Assembly (NCBI GenBank): GCA_002796245.1
Contig: PCWT01000016.1
Span: 8,723-72,722 of the forward strand
Direction: 5' to 3'
From: Gammaproteobacteria bacterium CG11_big_fil_rev_8_21_14_0_20_46_22
GTDB taxonomy: Bacteria; Pseudomonadota; Gammaproteobacteria; UBA12402
Length of the DNA stretch: 64,000 bases
Below are positions 27,443-36,536 of the stretch, in pieces. Each line of letters begins with the position of its first letter. Position 1 is the first letter of the stretch. A model generated the notes under the pieces. The model searched no databases. It was not told the DNA's origin and was given only the letters and a program-made list of their open reading frames with translations. Position numbers and translations under genes: made by a program.

Positions 27443-28197
27443 TTTTTTCCACCTTTCGGATTTCGCTTTCTCCTTGTAGAGAAAGGGTTATAGTCAACAT
27501 CATCGTCATAAGCATCGATACCTTCAGCCTGTTTGAGCCAGCCGCACACTACAACGTTTACAGGTGTAAGGATGGCTTCAAATACTATCTTATAAACATA
27601 AGAGAATAAAATGAACGGTAAAATTTCTGTTGTAAAGTGTAAATGACCAAACCAAGCAACTGTTGTGCCAGCAAGTTGTAATACCAGCTCACCGATAATC
27701 GTTGCCCCAATGAATCTGAACGGTAAATACCGGCCTTTTAACTTCTTTTTTAATGTCGATAAAATATAATCATTGACTAAATTTCCCGTAAATATAGCAG
27801 CTAACAAAGCTAGCAAATGTCGAGGCAATGTATTGAATACAGTATTATATGAGCGGTCAATGCTGACAATGTTATGAGGCTCTGGGAATAACGTTGTTAG
27901 TTTCAAATACGCTATATAAGCCACGAGGATGATCATTGTGATTTGAACTAAATATCGGCTTTGTGCGTAACCGTAAACTTCTGTCGTTATATCCTGAATA
28001 AAGAATGAAAGTGGAATTGTCCAAGTGCCTGCTGTAAGCAATATTGTAAAATTTGTCATTGGGATGTGTAGTGGAAGAAGTCTGGCAGAAACCGTCAATG
28101 AAGTCATCATGCCTGCAATGTAGATCATACTAAGGATTGGAAAGTATTTTAAGTTTTGGTTGTCTGTACTGACTTCTCTAAGTAAGCGCTGTTCCAT
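27439..28197 (-). CDS. VUT-family queuosine precursor transporter (YhhQ-like)
   Basis: A 252-residue inner-membrane protein of the Vut_1/DUF165 family. It has about six helices and the signatures FFIQDITTEVYGYAQSR and EGIDAYDDDVDYNPF. E. coli YhhQ imports preQ0/preQ1, precursors of the tRNA base queuosine. The gene overlaps its upstream neighbour (28178) by 20 bases. A paralogue is fused to the homologue of that neighbour at 30844. Substrate identity here is inferred from family. Confidence 0.88.
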   Translation of the reverse strand: MEQRLLREVSTDNQNLKYFPILSMIYIAGMMTSLTVSARLLPLHIPMTNFTILLTAGTWTIPLSFFIQDITTEVYGYAQSRYLVQITMIILVAYIAYLKLTTLFPEPHNIVSIDRSYNTVFNTLPRHLLALLAAIFTGNLVNDYILSTLKKKLKGRYLPFRFIGATIIGELVLQLAGTTVAWFGHLHFTTEILPFILFSYVYKIVFEAILTPVNVVVCGWLKQAEGIDAYDDDVDYNPFSTRRKRNPKGGKK

Positions 28198-28774
28198 GTG
28201 GTCTGCTCATCGTGTTGTGCCGAACAAAAGTTTCGCTTGCACCATAACCAGCAGCCATTGCTTGGAAAGTATCAAGTGCATATAGCAATGCAGGATTTTG
28301 AGAAAGCTCTATTGTAGGAATTTTAATTTCTTGGCCTAAATTAACTGCATTTAAGACTGTAATTTCATTGCCGTTTTCATCTTCATAAGTTCTGTCAATT
28401 CGCAATATGGGTTTTGATTTTATAAAACAGTTGTGGCTTTTTACACGACGCATTTTCATTCGGCTATTGCAAGACTTATCCACTATATTATTTCGCTCGT
28501 TATTAGCTAGCAAGCCAATGATAAATGTGTCAACAGGATGAAGCTGCTCTAGGTAGTGTCTATCTTTAACGAGCTGCTTAAGCGGAAAAGTCTCGGCAAT
28601 TCTTTTGTTTCTTAGAATTAATACAGCCATGACACATTGTTTTTTAGAGTCATAGTAATAACCATCGAGCTTTAAATAATATTCCCAATAACCATCGGAT
28701 GATTTACTAAATCGTCCATAAGTATTTTTTATATCGCCAGCAACCTTTAAAAGTCCTTTAAACATAAGCTGCAA
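28178..28774 (-). CDS. unknown domain paired with queuosine-precursor transporter
   Basis: A 198-residue soluble protein I do not recognise. It is clearly homologous to the N-terminal ~190 residues of the fusion at 30844. Shared blocks are LEQLHPVD / LDELHPVD, IPTIELSQNPALLYAL / IPAIELLQNHNLLYGL and QAMAAGYGASETF / ALQVGYAAGEDF. It sits between an S24 repressor and the transporter and overlaps the latter by 20 bases. Being fused in the paralogue, it probably acts physically with the transporter. Confidence 0.78.
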   Translation of the reverse strand: MQLMFKGLLKVAGDIKNTYGRFSKSSDGYWEYYLKLDGYYYDSKKQCVMAVLILRNKRIAETFPLKQLVKDRHYLEQLHPVDTFIIGLLANNERNNIVDKSCNSRMKMRRVKSHNCFIKSKPILRIDRTYEDENGNEITVLNAVNLGQEIKIPTIELSQNPALLYALDTFQAMAAGYGASETFVRHNTMSRPHGTALT

Positions 28775-28811
28775 ACTCCATGAGCTTAATTTGAGCTATA
28801 TTCTACCAGAT

Positions 28812-29459
28812 TTAAGTAGAAAAGTTACTCCTTGTTTGAATAACTACACCTAAAATCTTGTCATTTTCCTGCATTTCTAAAGACGGAAAATCCGGGTTAA
28901 TAGCGCTTAATATACGGCGCTTCCCTTCACATAATAACTGCCGAAACACGGTTTCATCGTTAGATTCTAAATAAGCAATAACAAAGTCTCTGTTTTTACT
29001 GGTTTTATTTGGATCAACGATCAATGTAGTACCAGGTTGAAATTGCGGCCACATTGCATCCTCAGTGATTTTTAAGGCAAATTTCCCATGCGCCGCTTCG
29101 TCTACCGTGATTGATTCTACTGTGTTTGCATCAATGCCAGAAAGCACTTGCGGCCAAACACTGGCCTTATCCCAGGCAATCACGGGGATGCTTACTAGGT
29201 TTGCTGAGTTGGTTTTTTGGTGCAGGCTGCTTATTGGCTGTTTACCTAATAACTGGTCTACAGAGACATCAAAATATTTTGCAATGACTTCTAACGTTGA
29301 TGCACGAGGGTCAGTTGTTCGACCAGATACAATTCCCGAAATAGTTGCTCTAGGTATATTGATACGCTCGGCAAGTTTTGCAGCGCTAATACCGGCATCC
29401 TTCAAAAGCAGACCTAAAACGTGGTTTAATGATGGCTGTTCAAAAGTGGCGGCGGCCAT
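28812..29459 (-). CDS. XRE-S24 repressor lacking catalytic residues (cassette A)
   Basis: A 215-residue CI/LexA-type regulator. The HTH is residues ~12-70 (LLKDAGISAAKLAERINIPRA, then TISGIVSGRTT) and an S24 fold follows. The catalytic Ser position reads EDAMWPQF (Ser to Ala) and the Lys position ETVFRQL (Lys to Phe), so self-cleavage is not expected. AAGGAG precedes the ATG. It shares about half its residues with the repressor at 32111. The likely autoregulatory operator is at 29495-29512. Confidence 0.88.
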   Translation of the reverse strand: MAAATFEQPSLNHVLGLLLKDAGISAAKLAERINIPRATISGIVSGRTTDPRASTLEVIAKYFDVSVDQLLGKQPISSLHQKTNSANLVSIPVIAWDKASVWPQVLSGIDANTVESITVDEAAHGKFALKITEDAMWPQFQPGTTLIVDPNKTSKNRDFVIAYLESNDETVFRQLLCEGKRRILSAINPDFPSLEMQENDKILGVVIQTRSNFST

Positions 29460-29494
29460 GAACTCACTCCTTCTTTGATGTTGTTGTTTTTGAA

Positions 29495-29512
29495 CGTAAA
29501 AATAAGTTTACA
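29495..29512. promoter_or_regulatory. candidate operator of repressor A
   Basis: CGTAAAAATAAGTTTACA reads, on the other strand, TGTAAA-N6-TTTACG. This is the same arrangement as the perfect palindrome TGTAAAAAATTTTTTACA before the paralogous repressor gene (32786-32803). It lies 36 bp upstream of its repressor, in the gap shared with the divergent amidase gene. Confidence 0.55.
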
Positions 29513-29651
29513 CATGAGATAATATTGAGCATAACTGGAGCAAATTGTATATTCTTTTTTACAAAAACACAATGCGAATTGTTTACTTGGTTCGTTTAAC
29601 GTACCCTTAGCACTCAAATTAACTAACAGATAATTTAAGCATAGTAGAAAC

Positions 29652-30854
29652 ATGGGTAAGGATTCAGACAAACCATCATCAGCCTTTACTCAGGAGCTTA
29701 CTGTTCACCCAACGGCAAGCGGTTCTTTAGATGGACTTACATTTGCTGCCAAGGACGTATTTGACGTTGCTGGACATAGAACTGGGTTTGGCAACGCATT
29801 GTGGGATGCTACACATTCTATTGCAAGTAGCCATGCCCGTTGTATAGCTCTTTTATTAAATGCTGGAGCAAGTTGCCGAGGCAAGACTGTTCTTGGTGAG
29901 TTTTGCTGTGGTATTGAGGGTAAAAACTCTGAATATGGAATGGCTATCAACCCGGCAAATCCGGACTTGGTTCCTGGTGGTTCCTCTAGTGGTTCTGCTT
30001 CGGCTGTAGCCTCCGGGGATGTTGATTTTTCGCTTGGCACAGACACGGGTGGCTCAATCCGTGTTCCTGCAAATAACTGTGCTTTGTTTGGTATGAGGCC
30101 AACACATGGTCGTATTTCAATGAGAGGCTGTTTATCTTTATCCGAAAGCTTAGATACTGTAGGAGTTTTGAGTCGTTCACTTCGCACTCTAAAACAAGTA
30201 ATGCAAGCATTACTTTCTGAAGACAAAGTTGGCGATACTACCATTAGCATGACTACCTTATTTTTGATTGATGATTTATTAGCTGAAAGTACGCCAGAAA
30301 TAAGACGAGCCACGTTAGCGTTTGCTGATAAATTTGCAGCGCAGCACAACCTCGAAATTTCTCACATCTCTATGGAAAGTTTTGACGAACCTGATATGAG
30401 CATTGCTGATGTGATGCGTTTGTTAATATGCGGTGAGACTTGGAAAAACTTAGGTGAATGGGTAGAAGAGCATTCACTTGAGTATGGAAAGACAACGCAT
30501 GTGGATTTTTCTTTTATGAGAACTGTTAGCAAAGCGCAATTAGAAGCTGCTCGTTTAAAGCAATTACATTATGTGGATAAGCTCACTGCACTGATTCGAA
30601 ATGCGATAATTTGTATGCCAACCATGCCGTTACCACCTAGAAAACGAAGTGATGTTTTGACAAAGACAGTTAATGATTTTGATTACAAAAGAGTAAGAGC
30701 ATTTATTGCTTTATCAAGCGTATGTAAACTACCTCAATTGACTATTCCTGTGGCGCAATCACCAACCCCGATAAGCGTTTCTTTGCTGGGCGCAAGAGGA
30801 ACAGACCTGTTTTTACTAGAGCAAGCGGAGTCAACCTTAACAGCTAGGTTATAA
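29652..30854 (+). CDS. amidase-signature-family hydrolase
   Basis: A 400-residue amidase with the complete Ser-cis-Ser-Lys triad: Lys34 (TFAAKDVFD), cis-Ser111 (PGGSSSGSASAVASG) and nucleophile Ser135 (DTGGSIRVPANNC). The length and the FGMRPTHGRIS motif fit the AtzF/GatA-like branch. It diverges from repressor A across a 192-bp gap and its 3' end overlaps the convergent transporter fusion by 11 bases. Substrate unknown; it may be controlled by the same repressor. Confidence 0.9.
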   Translation: MGKDSDKPSSAFTQELTVHPTASGSLDGLTFAAKDVFDVAGHRTGFGNALWDATHSIASSHARCIALLLNAGASCRGKTVLGEFCCGIEGKNSEYGMAINPANPDLVPGGSSSGSASAVASGDVDFSLGTDTGGSIRVPANNCALFGMRPTHGRISMRGCLSLSESLDTVGVLSRSLRTLKQVMQALLSEDKVGDTTISMTTLFLIDDLLAESTPEIRRATLAFADKFAAQHNLEISHISMESFDEPDMSIADVMRLLICGETWKNLGEWVEEHSLEYGKTTHVDFSFMRTVSKAQLEAARLKQLHYVDKLTALIRNAIICMPTMPLPPRKRSDVLTKTVNDFDYKRVRAFIALSSVCKLPQLTIPVAQSPTPISVSLLGARGTDLFLLEQAESTLTARL

Positions 30855-32124
30855 TCATAGGGTTATAATTGGTATCGTAATCATAAACGTCGATACCTTC
30901 TTTTTTCTTAAGAAAGCCAGTAACCAAATATATAACGGGGATAAGTGACACATTCCAAATTAGTTTATAACTATACGACAAAGCGATATTTGGTAGCATT
31001 TGCGAGAAAAAATGCATAATGTCACCGAATCCTACAATTAAGCCAACAATATTTAAAACGGCCTCGCCAATCATTGTTGAAAAAATTATCCTCGCCCAAA
31101 GATAACGACCACCATAGATAACTTTGAGCCTTGAAATTAAGAAGTCGTTTAATAGCATACCTGTCAGCATTGAGACAATAAGCGATAAAAACTGTCTTGG
31201 TATTGAGCCATAAACTGTATTAAAAGCAGCATTTTCTTGGTAAATGAGCGCATGGCCGCTTGGTAAATGAATAGCTATTTGTGTATAGAGAATATAAAAA
31301 GCCATCATACCAAGTGATAACCAGACCATGTGGCGACTTTTCGCAAATCCATATACTTCAGTTGTAATATCTTGAATAGCAAAAGTTAATGGAAAAAAAA
31401 TAACACCCGCGCCAAAGGGAACAGTTAAATCAGTGAATGGCAGATGAAACGGAAACATCCTTCTTACGATACTAATGCCGGACAATCCTAAACCAACGTA
31501 TAAAACACAAAGTATATGGTAATACAGTGTTGCACGTGGTTGGCTTGAAGTAACAGGCCGTTTTGCCAAGCATTTTTTATCATTTATAAAGTCTTCACCG
31601 GCAGCATAACCTACTTGCAAAGCGCGCTTTGTTCCGAGGCCGTAAAGTAAATTATGATTTTGTAATAATTCAATCGCAGGGATAGTAATGCTAAAACTAG
31701 AATGAATACCTTTTAAAGTAAAAAGTGTCTCATGATTTTTTTCATCGAAAGACTGTAAATGAATGGTTAGGGTTGGCCGCTCTCTGATAACAGGGCATTT
31801 ATGTATGCCATTAATATAACCTGGGGCTTTATCTAAGTGTCCATCTTTATCTAAACGTGACAGGAAAGCAACACGGCTAGCATCAACAGGATGTAGTTCA
31901 TCTAACATTGCTTTATTTGATGCTAAGTCAGAAAGAGGCAATTTTATTTTTGAACGTTTAATAGCGACCTGAATGACCGCGAATGCTTTGCCAGCTTTTG
32001 ATTTTTTATAATGCACAAAACGGATTCGATATTGATTTTTCGTAACGTATAAAGCTTCTGTGTACTTGTTAAAAAAGCTTAACAACAACGCCTTAAGCTT
32101 AATGAAAAGTTTAATCATACTCAT
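30844..32124 (-). CDS. fusion of unknown domain and YhhQ-like transporter
   Basis: A 426-residue protein. The first ~190 residues are homologous to the separate protein at 28178; the remainder is a full VUT/YhhQ transporter (IQDITTEVYGFAKSR, EGIDVYDYDTNYNP) homologous to 27439. The start (MSMIKLF) overlaps the stop of repressor B by 14 bases, giving a coupled repressor-fusion pair. The fusion shows that the two parts function together. No nitrilase follows in this copy. Confidence 0.87.
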   Translation of the reverse strand: MSMIKLFIKLKALLLSFFNKYTEALYVTKNQYRIRFVHYKKSKAGKAFAVIQVAIKRSKIKLPLSDLASNKAMLDELHPVDASRVAFLSRLDKDGHLDKAPGYINGIHKCPVIRERPTLTIHLQSFDEKNHETLFTLKGIHSSFSITIPAIELLQNHNLLYGLGTKRALQVGYAAGEDFINDKKCLAKRPVTSSQPRATLYYHILCVLYVGLGLSGISIVRRMFPFHLPFTDLTVPFGAGVIFFPLTFAIQDITTEVYGFAKSRHMVWLSLGMMAFYILYTQIAIHLPSGHALIYQENAAFNTVYGSIPRQFLSLIVSMLTGMLLNDFLISRLKVIYGGRYLWARIIFSTMIGEAVLNIVGLIVGFGDIMHFFSQMLPNIALSYSYKLIWNVSLIPVIYLVTGFLKKKEGIDVYDYDTNYNPMIIT

Positions 32125-32761
32125 TTCGCGTTTGGACAACGACACCAACGATTGTGTCGGAATCGTTCATTGTGATAGAGGGAAAAGCTGAGTTGGCAGC
32201 TTTTAATATTTGTTTTTGACCTTCGGTATACAATTGTCTCAGTATCGTTTCATTTGTCTTATGAATATGAGCAACAACAAAGTCTCTATTTTTAGCGGGC
32301 TTTTCCGGGTCTACAATTAAGATTCCATCTTCTTGAAATTGTGGCCACATAGCATCACCTGAAACTTTAAGGGCAAACTGATTTTTCTCTAGTTCAGCAT
32401 CAACAGGAATTTTTTCAGAGGTTTCCTGTAAAGTAGCATCCTCAATAATTTGTTGCCATTGAGTTGCCTTTTCCCAAGTTATCACAGGTATAAGTCGTTG
32501 AGTAACCGTGTCCGCAATATTTTGCTGACTGATGGTTTCTTTGCCTAATAGCTGATCAACAGAAATGTCAAAATAGCTGGCAATAGCTTCAAGTGTAGAA
32601 ATACGTGGATCAGTTGTCCTGCCTTTTGCTATGTTAGTAATAGTTGCTCTAGGTGTGCTAATACGCTCAGCAAGTTTTGCTGACGTTATTTTATGCTCTT
32701 TAAGTAACCTCGTTAAAACGTCAGACACAGTATGAGCTTGTTGAAATGCATATTTAGTCAT
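32111..32761 (-). CDS. XRE-S24 repressor lacking catalytic residues (cassette B)
   Basis: A 216-residue paralogue of the repressor at 28812. The HTH region is LLKEHKITSAKLAERISTP followed by RATITNIAKGRTT. The S24 domain again has Ala for Ser (SGDAMWPQF) and Leu for Lys (ETILRQL), so it should not be cleaved through RecA. Such repressors recall prpA of Legionella ICEs. Two dyads lie directly upstream (32786-32803 and 32808-32829), suggesting tight autoregulation. Confidence 0.88.
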   Translation of the reverse strand: MTKYAFQQAHTVSDVLTRLLKEHKITSAKLAERISTPRATITNIAKGRTTDPRISTLEAIASYFDISVDQLLGKETISQQNIADTVTQRLIPVITWEKATQWQQIIEDATLQETSEKIPVDAELEKNQFALKVSGDAMWPQFQEDGILIVDPEKPAKNRDFVVAHIHKTNETILRQLYTEGQKQILKAANSAFPSITMNDSDTIVGVVVQTRNEYD

Positions 32762-32785
32762 AATCGGCTAAGGGCTGCTCCTTTT

Positions 32786-32829
32786 TGTAAAAAATTTTTT
32801 ACACAAATATTGATATTGTAAAATCAATA
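32786..32829. promoter_or_regulatory. operator region of repressor B: two adjacent dyads
   Basis: A perfect 18-bp palindrome TGTAAAAAATTTTTTACA (32786-32803) begins 25 bp before the repressor start. Five bases further, TATTGAT-N8-ATCAATA (32808-32829) forms a second perfect dyad. Further GTAA/TTAC half-sites lie upstream (about 32900). This arrangement fits a cooperative CI-like operator. Confidence 0.65.
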
Positions 32830-32993
32830 CTACATAATAATGCTCTAAATGTCTCTATTTAGCGCTTATAGAGCAGAATTGTAATGAATTTTTTACAAAA
32901 AATCAAAGGCTTACAGAAACTTTTTTTTGAAGCATTTAATTAACAGGATGAAGTAAATGGACGTTTAAGAGTGAATTTCGTTACTTTTTAAGT

Positions 32994-33026
32994 GCCTTGG
33001 CAAGTATCAACACTACTCGCCAAGGC
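32994..33026. repeat. perfect 8-bp inverted repeat
   Basis: GCCTTGGC (32994-33001) and GCCAAGGC (33019-33026) form a perfect stem with a 17-base loop, just before the 25-bp repeat at 33041. There is no following T tract, so it is not an obvious terminator. Confidence 0.6.
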
Positions 33027-33040
33027 TGAATACATGATAC

Positions 33041-33065
33041 TAGAGTATAGAGGTCTAACATCATG
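33041..33065 (+). repeat. 25-bp direct repeat, copy 1
   Basis: TAGAGTATAGAGGTCTAACA followed by TCATG matches 38512-38536 at 23 of 25 positions. The second copy forms the ribosome site and start codon of a TetR gene. The first ends in an ATG that leads into a doubtful frame, so it is probably a duplicated gene front. Confidence 0.65.
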
Positions 33066-33815
33066 CTACGCGCAATTTTAAACTATTTGTTTAAAATTTT
33101 AAAGCCATTTTTTGGTCAATATTTTATAATTTTCAGCGATCTAATTCGAGCAGGTATTCTTCTGCTTTTCTCTTTCCCTTACCAGAAGGCGGTAAAGCTG
33201 TTAGCTCAGTGCTTTCAGTGCCACCCAGCTTGTTTGCATAGTAACCGCAATACCGCCTGCGGTTTTAATCCGGCAATTATAACCAAGAGGTTATTCGCTC
33301 GTTCGGTGTTCTGCCTGAATAACTTTAATATACGGCTATGTGAGCAAGCGCTTTTTTGTCGACTAATTATTAATCAATGAGGAACTAAAATATTCAATAA
33401 AACTTAATTTTTACATCGCTACTTTTTTCAGCCACTTTACTCAACTTCAAATGAAAATGAAATTTGTTGCGTTACTGATTTATTGCAATTTCTCTTGGAT
33501 AACTGTCTTAAAGAGCTTCCTTAATCTATCTCATTAATGTATATTAATTGGTCACAGCGTGGTTGGTTTTTTTGACAATAAATAAGCACCAAAACCGATC
33601 ATTGCTCTGCTTAGATAGAATAAGCTTAAGTGAAGCTGACTAAAAAACACAACTTAGAAATAGTGATTCAACCTGTCAAGCTCTCCTAACTGAATAACGT
33701 TAAGCAGATAATTCTTATAAAAGAACTTAACAAGGGTATAATTTTTTGGGATGAGCGCAAGCAACTAAAAAGCGCGCTTATTTTGGTTAAAACTTGAACG
33801 GCACGGGTGATCAAA

Positions 33816-34925
33816 ATGAACGATTTAAGGGTATTAGAATTAACTAAGGATGCGATTGACATGCATTGTCATGGTGTTGGTCGATTTGATTTTACAGAGC
33901 TTTCCAATATAGATTTATTTGAAATTGAGGCAATTCTAGCTGCACGAAAGCATAAAGCGGTTTTGACTTTATACTTACCGGAATCAGAGTATGCACATTT
34001 TTTTCAAATACTTGATCAATTTCATACGGGGCGACAGAGCAACCTTTTTCCTCATATTATGGGCTTCGGATTAGAGGGGCCGCTTCTGGCAAGTCACGGA
34101 GGTACGCCTCATAAGGGGGTTTGGAACCCCAGTAAACGACAATGGAAACAATTGGCTGGGTGCGGCAAGCAAGGACTTATTTACATGATTTTTTCACCCG
34201 ATGCTGAACTAAACGTGGATGAAAATAGCAATATAGATAATCCAGCCCCAAGTGTCACTTGGATTGCAGAAACTTTACTTGATAGTGGTGTTTTACCTGC
34301 TGCTGGACATTTTACCAAAGCGAATCCTGTGGCATCAGCTAAAGCGTTGCAGTCAATATATGACGTTGTTGCAGCATGGGGGCAAGGAGCTACAATAACC
34401 GATCATATATATAATGATATGCCACATAATTTTAAACATGCTTGGAGAACTAGAAAAGAAAGGGAAAGACGAGACATTGAGCTTCAACGCCTAGACCTAA
34501 ACTCTTGGTCATTAGATAATCTTGATGAGCAGTTAGGCTTAGTTCCTGCGACTATGATTAAAAATGCCAGAAAAGGACTAGTTAAAGTGGCTCAAAATTT
34601 TGATGGTGAGCATGTAGACTTAGCAGTGATTAAAAAAACAGTTGAATTACTGGGCGCTGAAAATATGTTAATGATGACAGACTCCATCGAAAGCCGGAAG
34701 TTAGCTGGTCGCGAACTAAGAAAGCTAGATGATTCTACATTGCTCTACCAAGATGAAGGAATTGTTGCAGCAGGTAGTCAAGGTGTAGATAGGCAAATTG
34801 AAAACATGCTGAAAATTGGATTAACCGATCAGCAAATAAATACAATTACCAAAACTACGCCAGAGCAAGTTTTAACAAAACGAGAGGAATATGTGCGAGA
34901 AAAAAATCAAACTATGTGTGTGTGA
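33816..34925 (+). CDS. NagA-like amidohydrolase
   Basis: A 369-residue amidohydrolase resembling N-acetylglucosamine-6-phosphate deacetylase: AIDMHCHGVGRFDF (metal-binding HxH), GFGLEGPLL (NagA reads GxxLEGPF), PAAGHFTKA, ITDHIYNDM and MMTDSIES (catalytic Asp). A 45-residue charged insertion (KERERRDIELQRLDLNSW) is unusual. ATG at 33816 is preferred to the GTG at 33807. It overlaps the HAD gene by 35 bases. The true substrate may be another amide. Confidence 0.8.
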   Translation: MNDLRVLELTKDAIDMHCHGVGRFDFTELSNIDLFEIEAILAARKHKAVLTLYLPESEYAHFFQILDQFHTGRQSNLFPHIMGFGLEGPLLASHGGTPHKGVWNPSKRQWKQLAGCGKQGLIYMIFSPDAELNVDENSNIDNPAPSVTWIAETLLDSGVLPAAGHFTKANPVASAKALQSIYDVVAAWGQGATITDHIYNDMPHNFKHAWRTRKERERRDIELQRLDLNSWSLDNLDEQLGLVPATMIKNARKGLVKVAQNFDGEHVDLAVIKKTVELLGAENMLMMTDSIESRKLAGRELRKLDDSTLLYQDEGIVAAGSQGVDRQIENMLKIGLTDQQINTITKTTPEQVLTKREEYVREKNQTMCV

Positions 34926-35565
34926 TTGGGATGGTACAATTGTTGACTCTGTTGAAAAAATCACAGAATGTAAACGATTTTTAGCTAAAAAATACAGCCT
35001 AGAGCCACCGAGTAAAGCGCTTGTTAAAGAAGTATTGGGTACAAAATTTGAGAAAGCACTTGCCCGGTGTTTTCCGACTGCTTCAAAAAAATTATTGAAC
35101 GACATCGCAACAGATTTTCATAGTCTTATGCAGTTGCCTGAATATCAATCTATTCCATTTAATAATGCAATAGCTGTATTAAAGGATTTACAAGGCAAAC
35201 AGGGAATCATCTTGGCTATTGCTACATCGAAAGCTCGTGCAGAGCTAGATAAATCGTTAGACTATATAGGTATTACAGACCTTTTTGACTATGTTTGTTG
35301 TAGTGAAGAACACCAAAGTAAGCCTGACCCAGAAATGCTTAATTATATTATGAAGCAAGCAGGCGTGACACCAAGCCAAACCATCATGATAGGTGATACA
35401 ACGGTTGACATGGAGTTTGCTCTTAATGCCAAGGTTACCCCTATCGGCGTTACCTTTGGGGCGCATTCTAACGAGAAGCTTGTACAGTTTAACCCTTTAG
35501 GTATTTTAAGTTCGTGGAGTGAGCTTCCGGGAATTCTCAAACTGGAAAACAAATGTATTACTTAG
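34891..35565 (+). CDS. HAD-superfamily phosphatase, Gph-like
   Basis: A 224-residue HAD hydrolase: motif I DWDGTIVDS, motif II ATSKARAEL, Lys in HQSKPDPEML and motif IV MIGDTTVDMEFAL. The helical cap is of C1 type, as in phosphoglycolate phosphatase. The start overlaps the NagA-like gene and the end overlaps the transporter, so the three are translationally linked. In this context it may dephosphorylate the sugar product. Confidence 0.87.
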   Translation: MCEKKIKLCVCDWDGTIVDSVEKITECKRFLAKKYSLEPPSKALVKEVLGTKFEKALARCFPTASKKLLNDIATDFHSLMQLPEYQSIPFNNAIAVLKDLQGKQGIILAIATSKARAELDKSLDYIGITDLFDYVCCSEEHQSKPDPEMLNYIMKQAGVTPSQTIMIGDTTVDMEFALNAKVTPIGVTFGAHSNEKLVQFNPLGILSSWSELPGILKLENKCIT

Positions 35566-36536
35566 GCTTAACACTTATTGTATTAGCAGGGATATTCAAT
35601 GGCTCGTTTATTGTTCCTGCTAGAAACGTTAAGTCCATTTCAAATGAAATGGTATGGGTATTTCATAGTATTATCGGGTTTGTTATTGTTTCGTGGCTAT
35701 TGTTAATCGTCTTTTTCCCGCATTCATTTAGACTTTATGGCTTATTACATATTCACGAGGTAATGCTTCTTATTGTAAGCGGGGTTGTATTCGGCTTAGG
35801 CCAAATATGTTTTGCTTATGCAATTGAAACAATAGGTATTGCATTAAGTTTTACAGTAAATTTAGGTTTGGGTGTAACACTTGGCACGATGTTTGTTATC
35901 CTATATAAATCTAGCCTGTGGACAGCACATGGAAAGATAGCCACGATTGCTGTGGCGCTAATTATTATTTCACTTTTTATCTACTACAAAGCAGGAAAGA
36001 ATAATCAAGGAAGACTGAGTCAGCGTAAGTTAATTTCGGCCAGCCACTATAAGCTTGGCTGGTTACTTGCGGTTTTTGCAGGATTTTCAAGTGGGTTGCA
36101 AAACATTTCTTTTGTAATAGTTGCGTATCATTCTTCGGCAATGCCATATAGCGAGAACTCCTACTGGTATTGGCCAGCTTTTTTAACTTTTGCTGCAATT
36201 CCAATGTTGATTGGTTTTCTATATAGAGCTAAACAGCAAGGGTATCTTGGCCAGTACAGGCAAATTTATTCCACAAGCAATTTTGCGTTTATTACTTTGA
36301 TGGGCGTATTTTTTTCTGGTTCGCTTGTTTTATATAGCCTGGGAATGAGCAGGTTTTCGAATGCTCAACAAGTTACTGGGTGGCCGACTTTAATGTCTTC
36401 AATAATACTTGCCTCTCAAGCTTGGGGGTGGTTTTTTGGCGAAGCTAAATTAGCAACACTAAAACATAAGCGTTACATGGTTGTGAGTATCTTGCTTTTA
36501 TTGACTGCAATCCTTTTGATTGGACTTAGCCAATAA
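35553..36536 (+). CDS. RhaT-like sugar transporter (DMT superfamily)
   Basis: A 327-residue membrane protein with ten predicted helices. The start YYLGLTLIVLAGIFNGSFIVP followed by ARNVKSISNEMVW is characteristic of the L-rhamnose/proton symporter family, as are FAYAIETIGIALSFTVNLGL and GWFFGEAK near the end. It overlaps the HAD gene by 13 bases. It is the expected uptake component of the locus; the sugar is unknown and may be an amino sugar, not rhamnose. Confidence 0.82.
   Translation: MYYLGLTLIVLAGIFNGSFIVPARNVKSISNEMVWVFHSIIGFVIVSWLLLIVFFPHSFRLYGLLHIHEVMLLIVSGVVFGLGQICFAYAIETIGIALSFTVNLGLGVTLGTMFVILYKSSLWTAHGKIATIAVALIIISLFIYYKAGKNNQGRLSQRKLISASHYKLGWLLAVFAGFSSGLQNISFVIVAYHSSAMPYSENSYWYWPAFLTFAAIPMLIGFLYRAKQQGYLGQYRQIYSTSNFAFITLMGVFFSGSLVLYSLGMSRFSNAQQVTGWPTLMSSIILASQAWGWFFGEAKLATLKHKRYMVVSILLLLTAILLIGLSQ

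Larger units (their letters stand above)
32830..33815. other. ~1-kb gap with gene remnants
   Basis: No convincing intact gene. It holds a perfect 8-bp hairpin (32994-33026), a 25-bp repeat with a ribosome site (33041-33065), and a 105-codon plus-strand frame (33063-33380) whose composition is unlike a protein. On the minus strand, 33133-33264 reads ANKLGGTESTELTALPPSGK without a start, and the adjoining frame reads like its upstream continuation, suggesting a frameshifted relic. The last 400 bases show only AT-rich sequence. Confidence 0.5.

Noticed and set aside
29705-30349. 214-codon minus-strand frame
   Set aside because: Lies entirely opposite the amidase gene, whose catalytic triad and conservation are clear; the product is a mirror of its codon pattern.
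26567-30854. A preQ0 nitrile or amide degradation pathway joining the nitrilase, amidase and queuosine-precursor transporters
   Set aside because: Attractive because preQ0 carries a nitrile, but the nitrilase-family protein is closer to Nit1-type amidases and nothing shows deazaguanine specificity for the amidase.
33063-33380. 105-codon plus-strand frame after the 25-bp repeat
   Set aside because: Good ribosome site, but after residue ~55 the product (CFQCHPACLHSNRNTACGFN) has no protein-like character, and the opposite strand shows better coding-like fragments. Treated as a relic.
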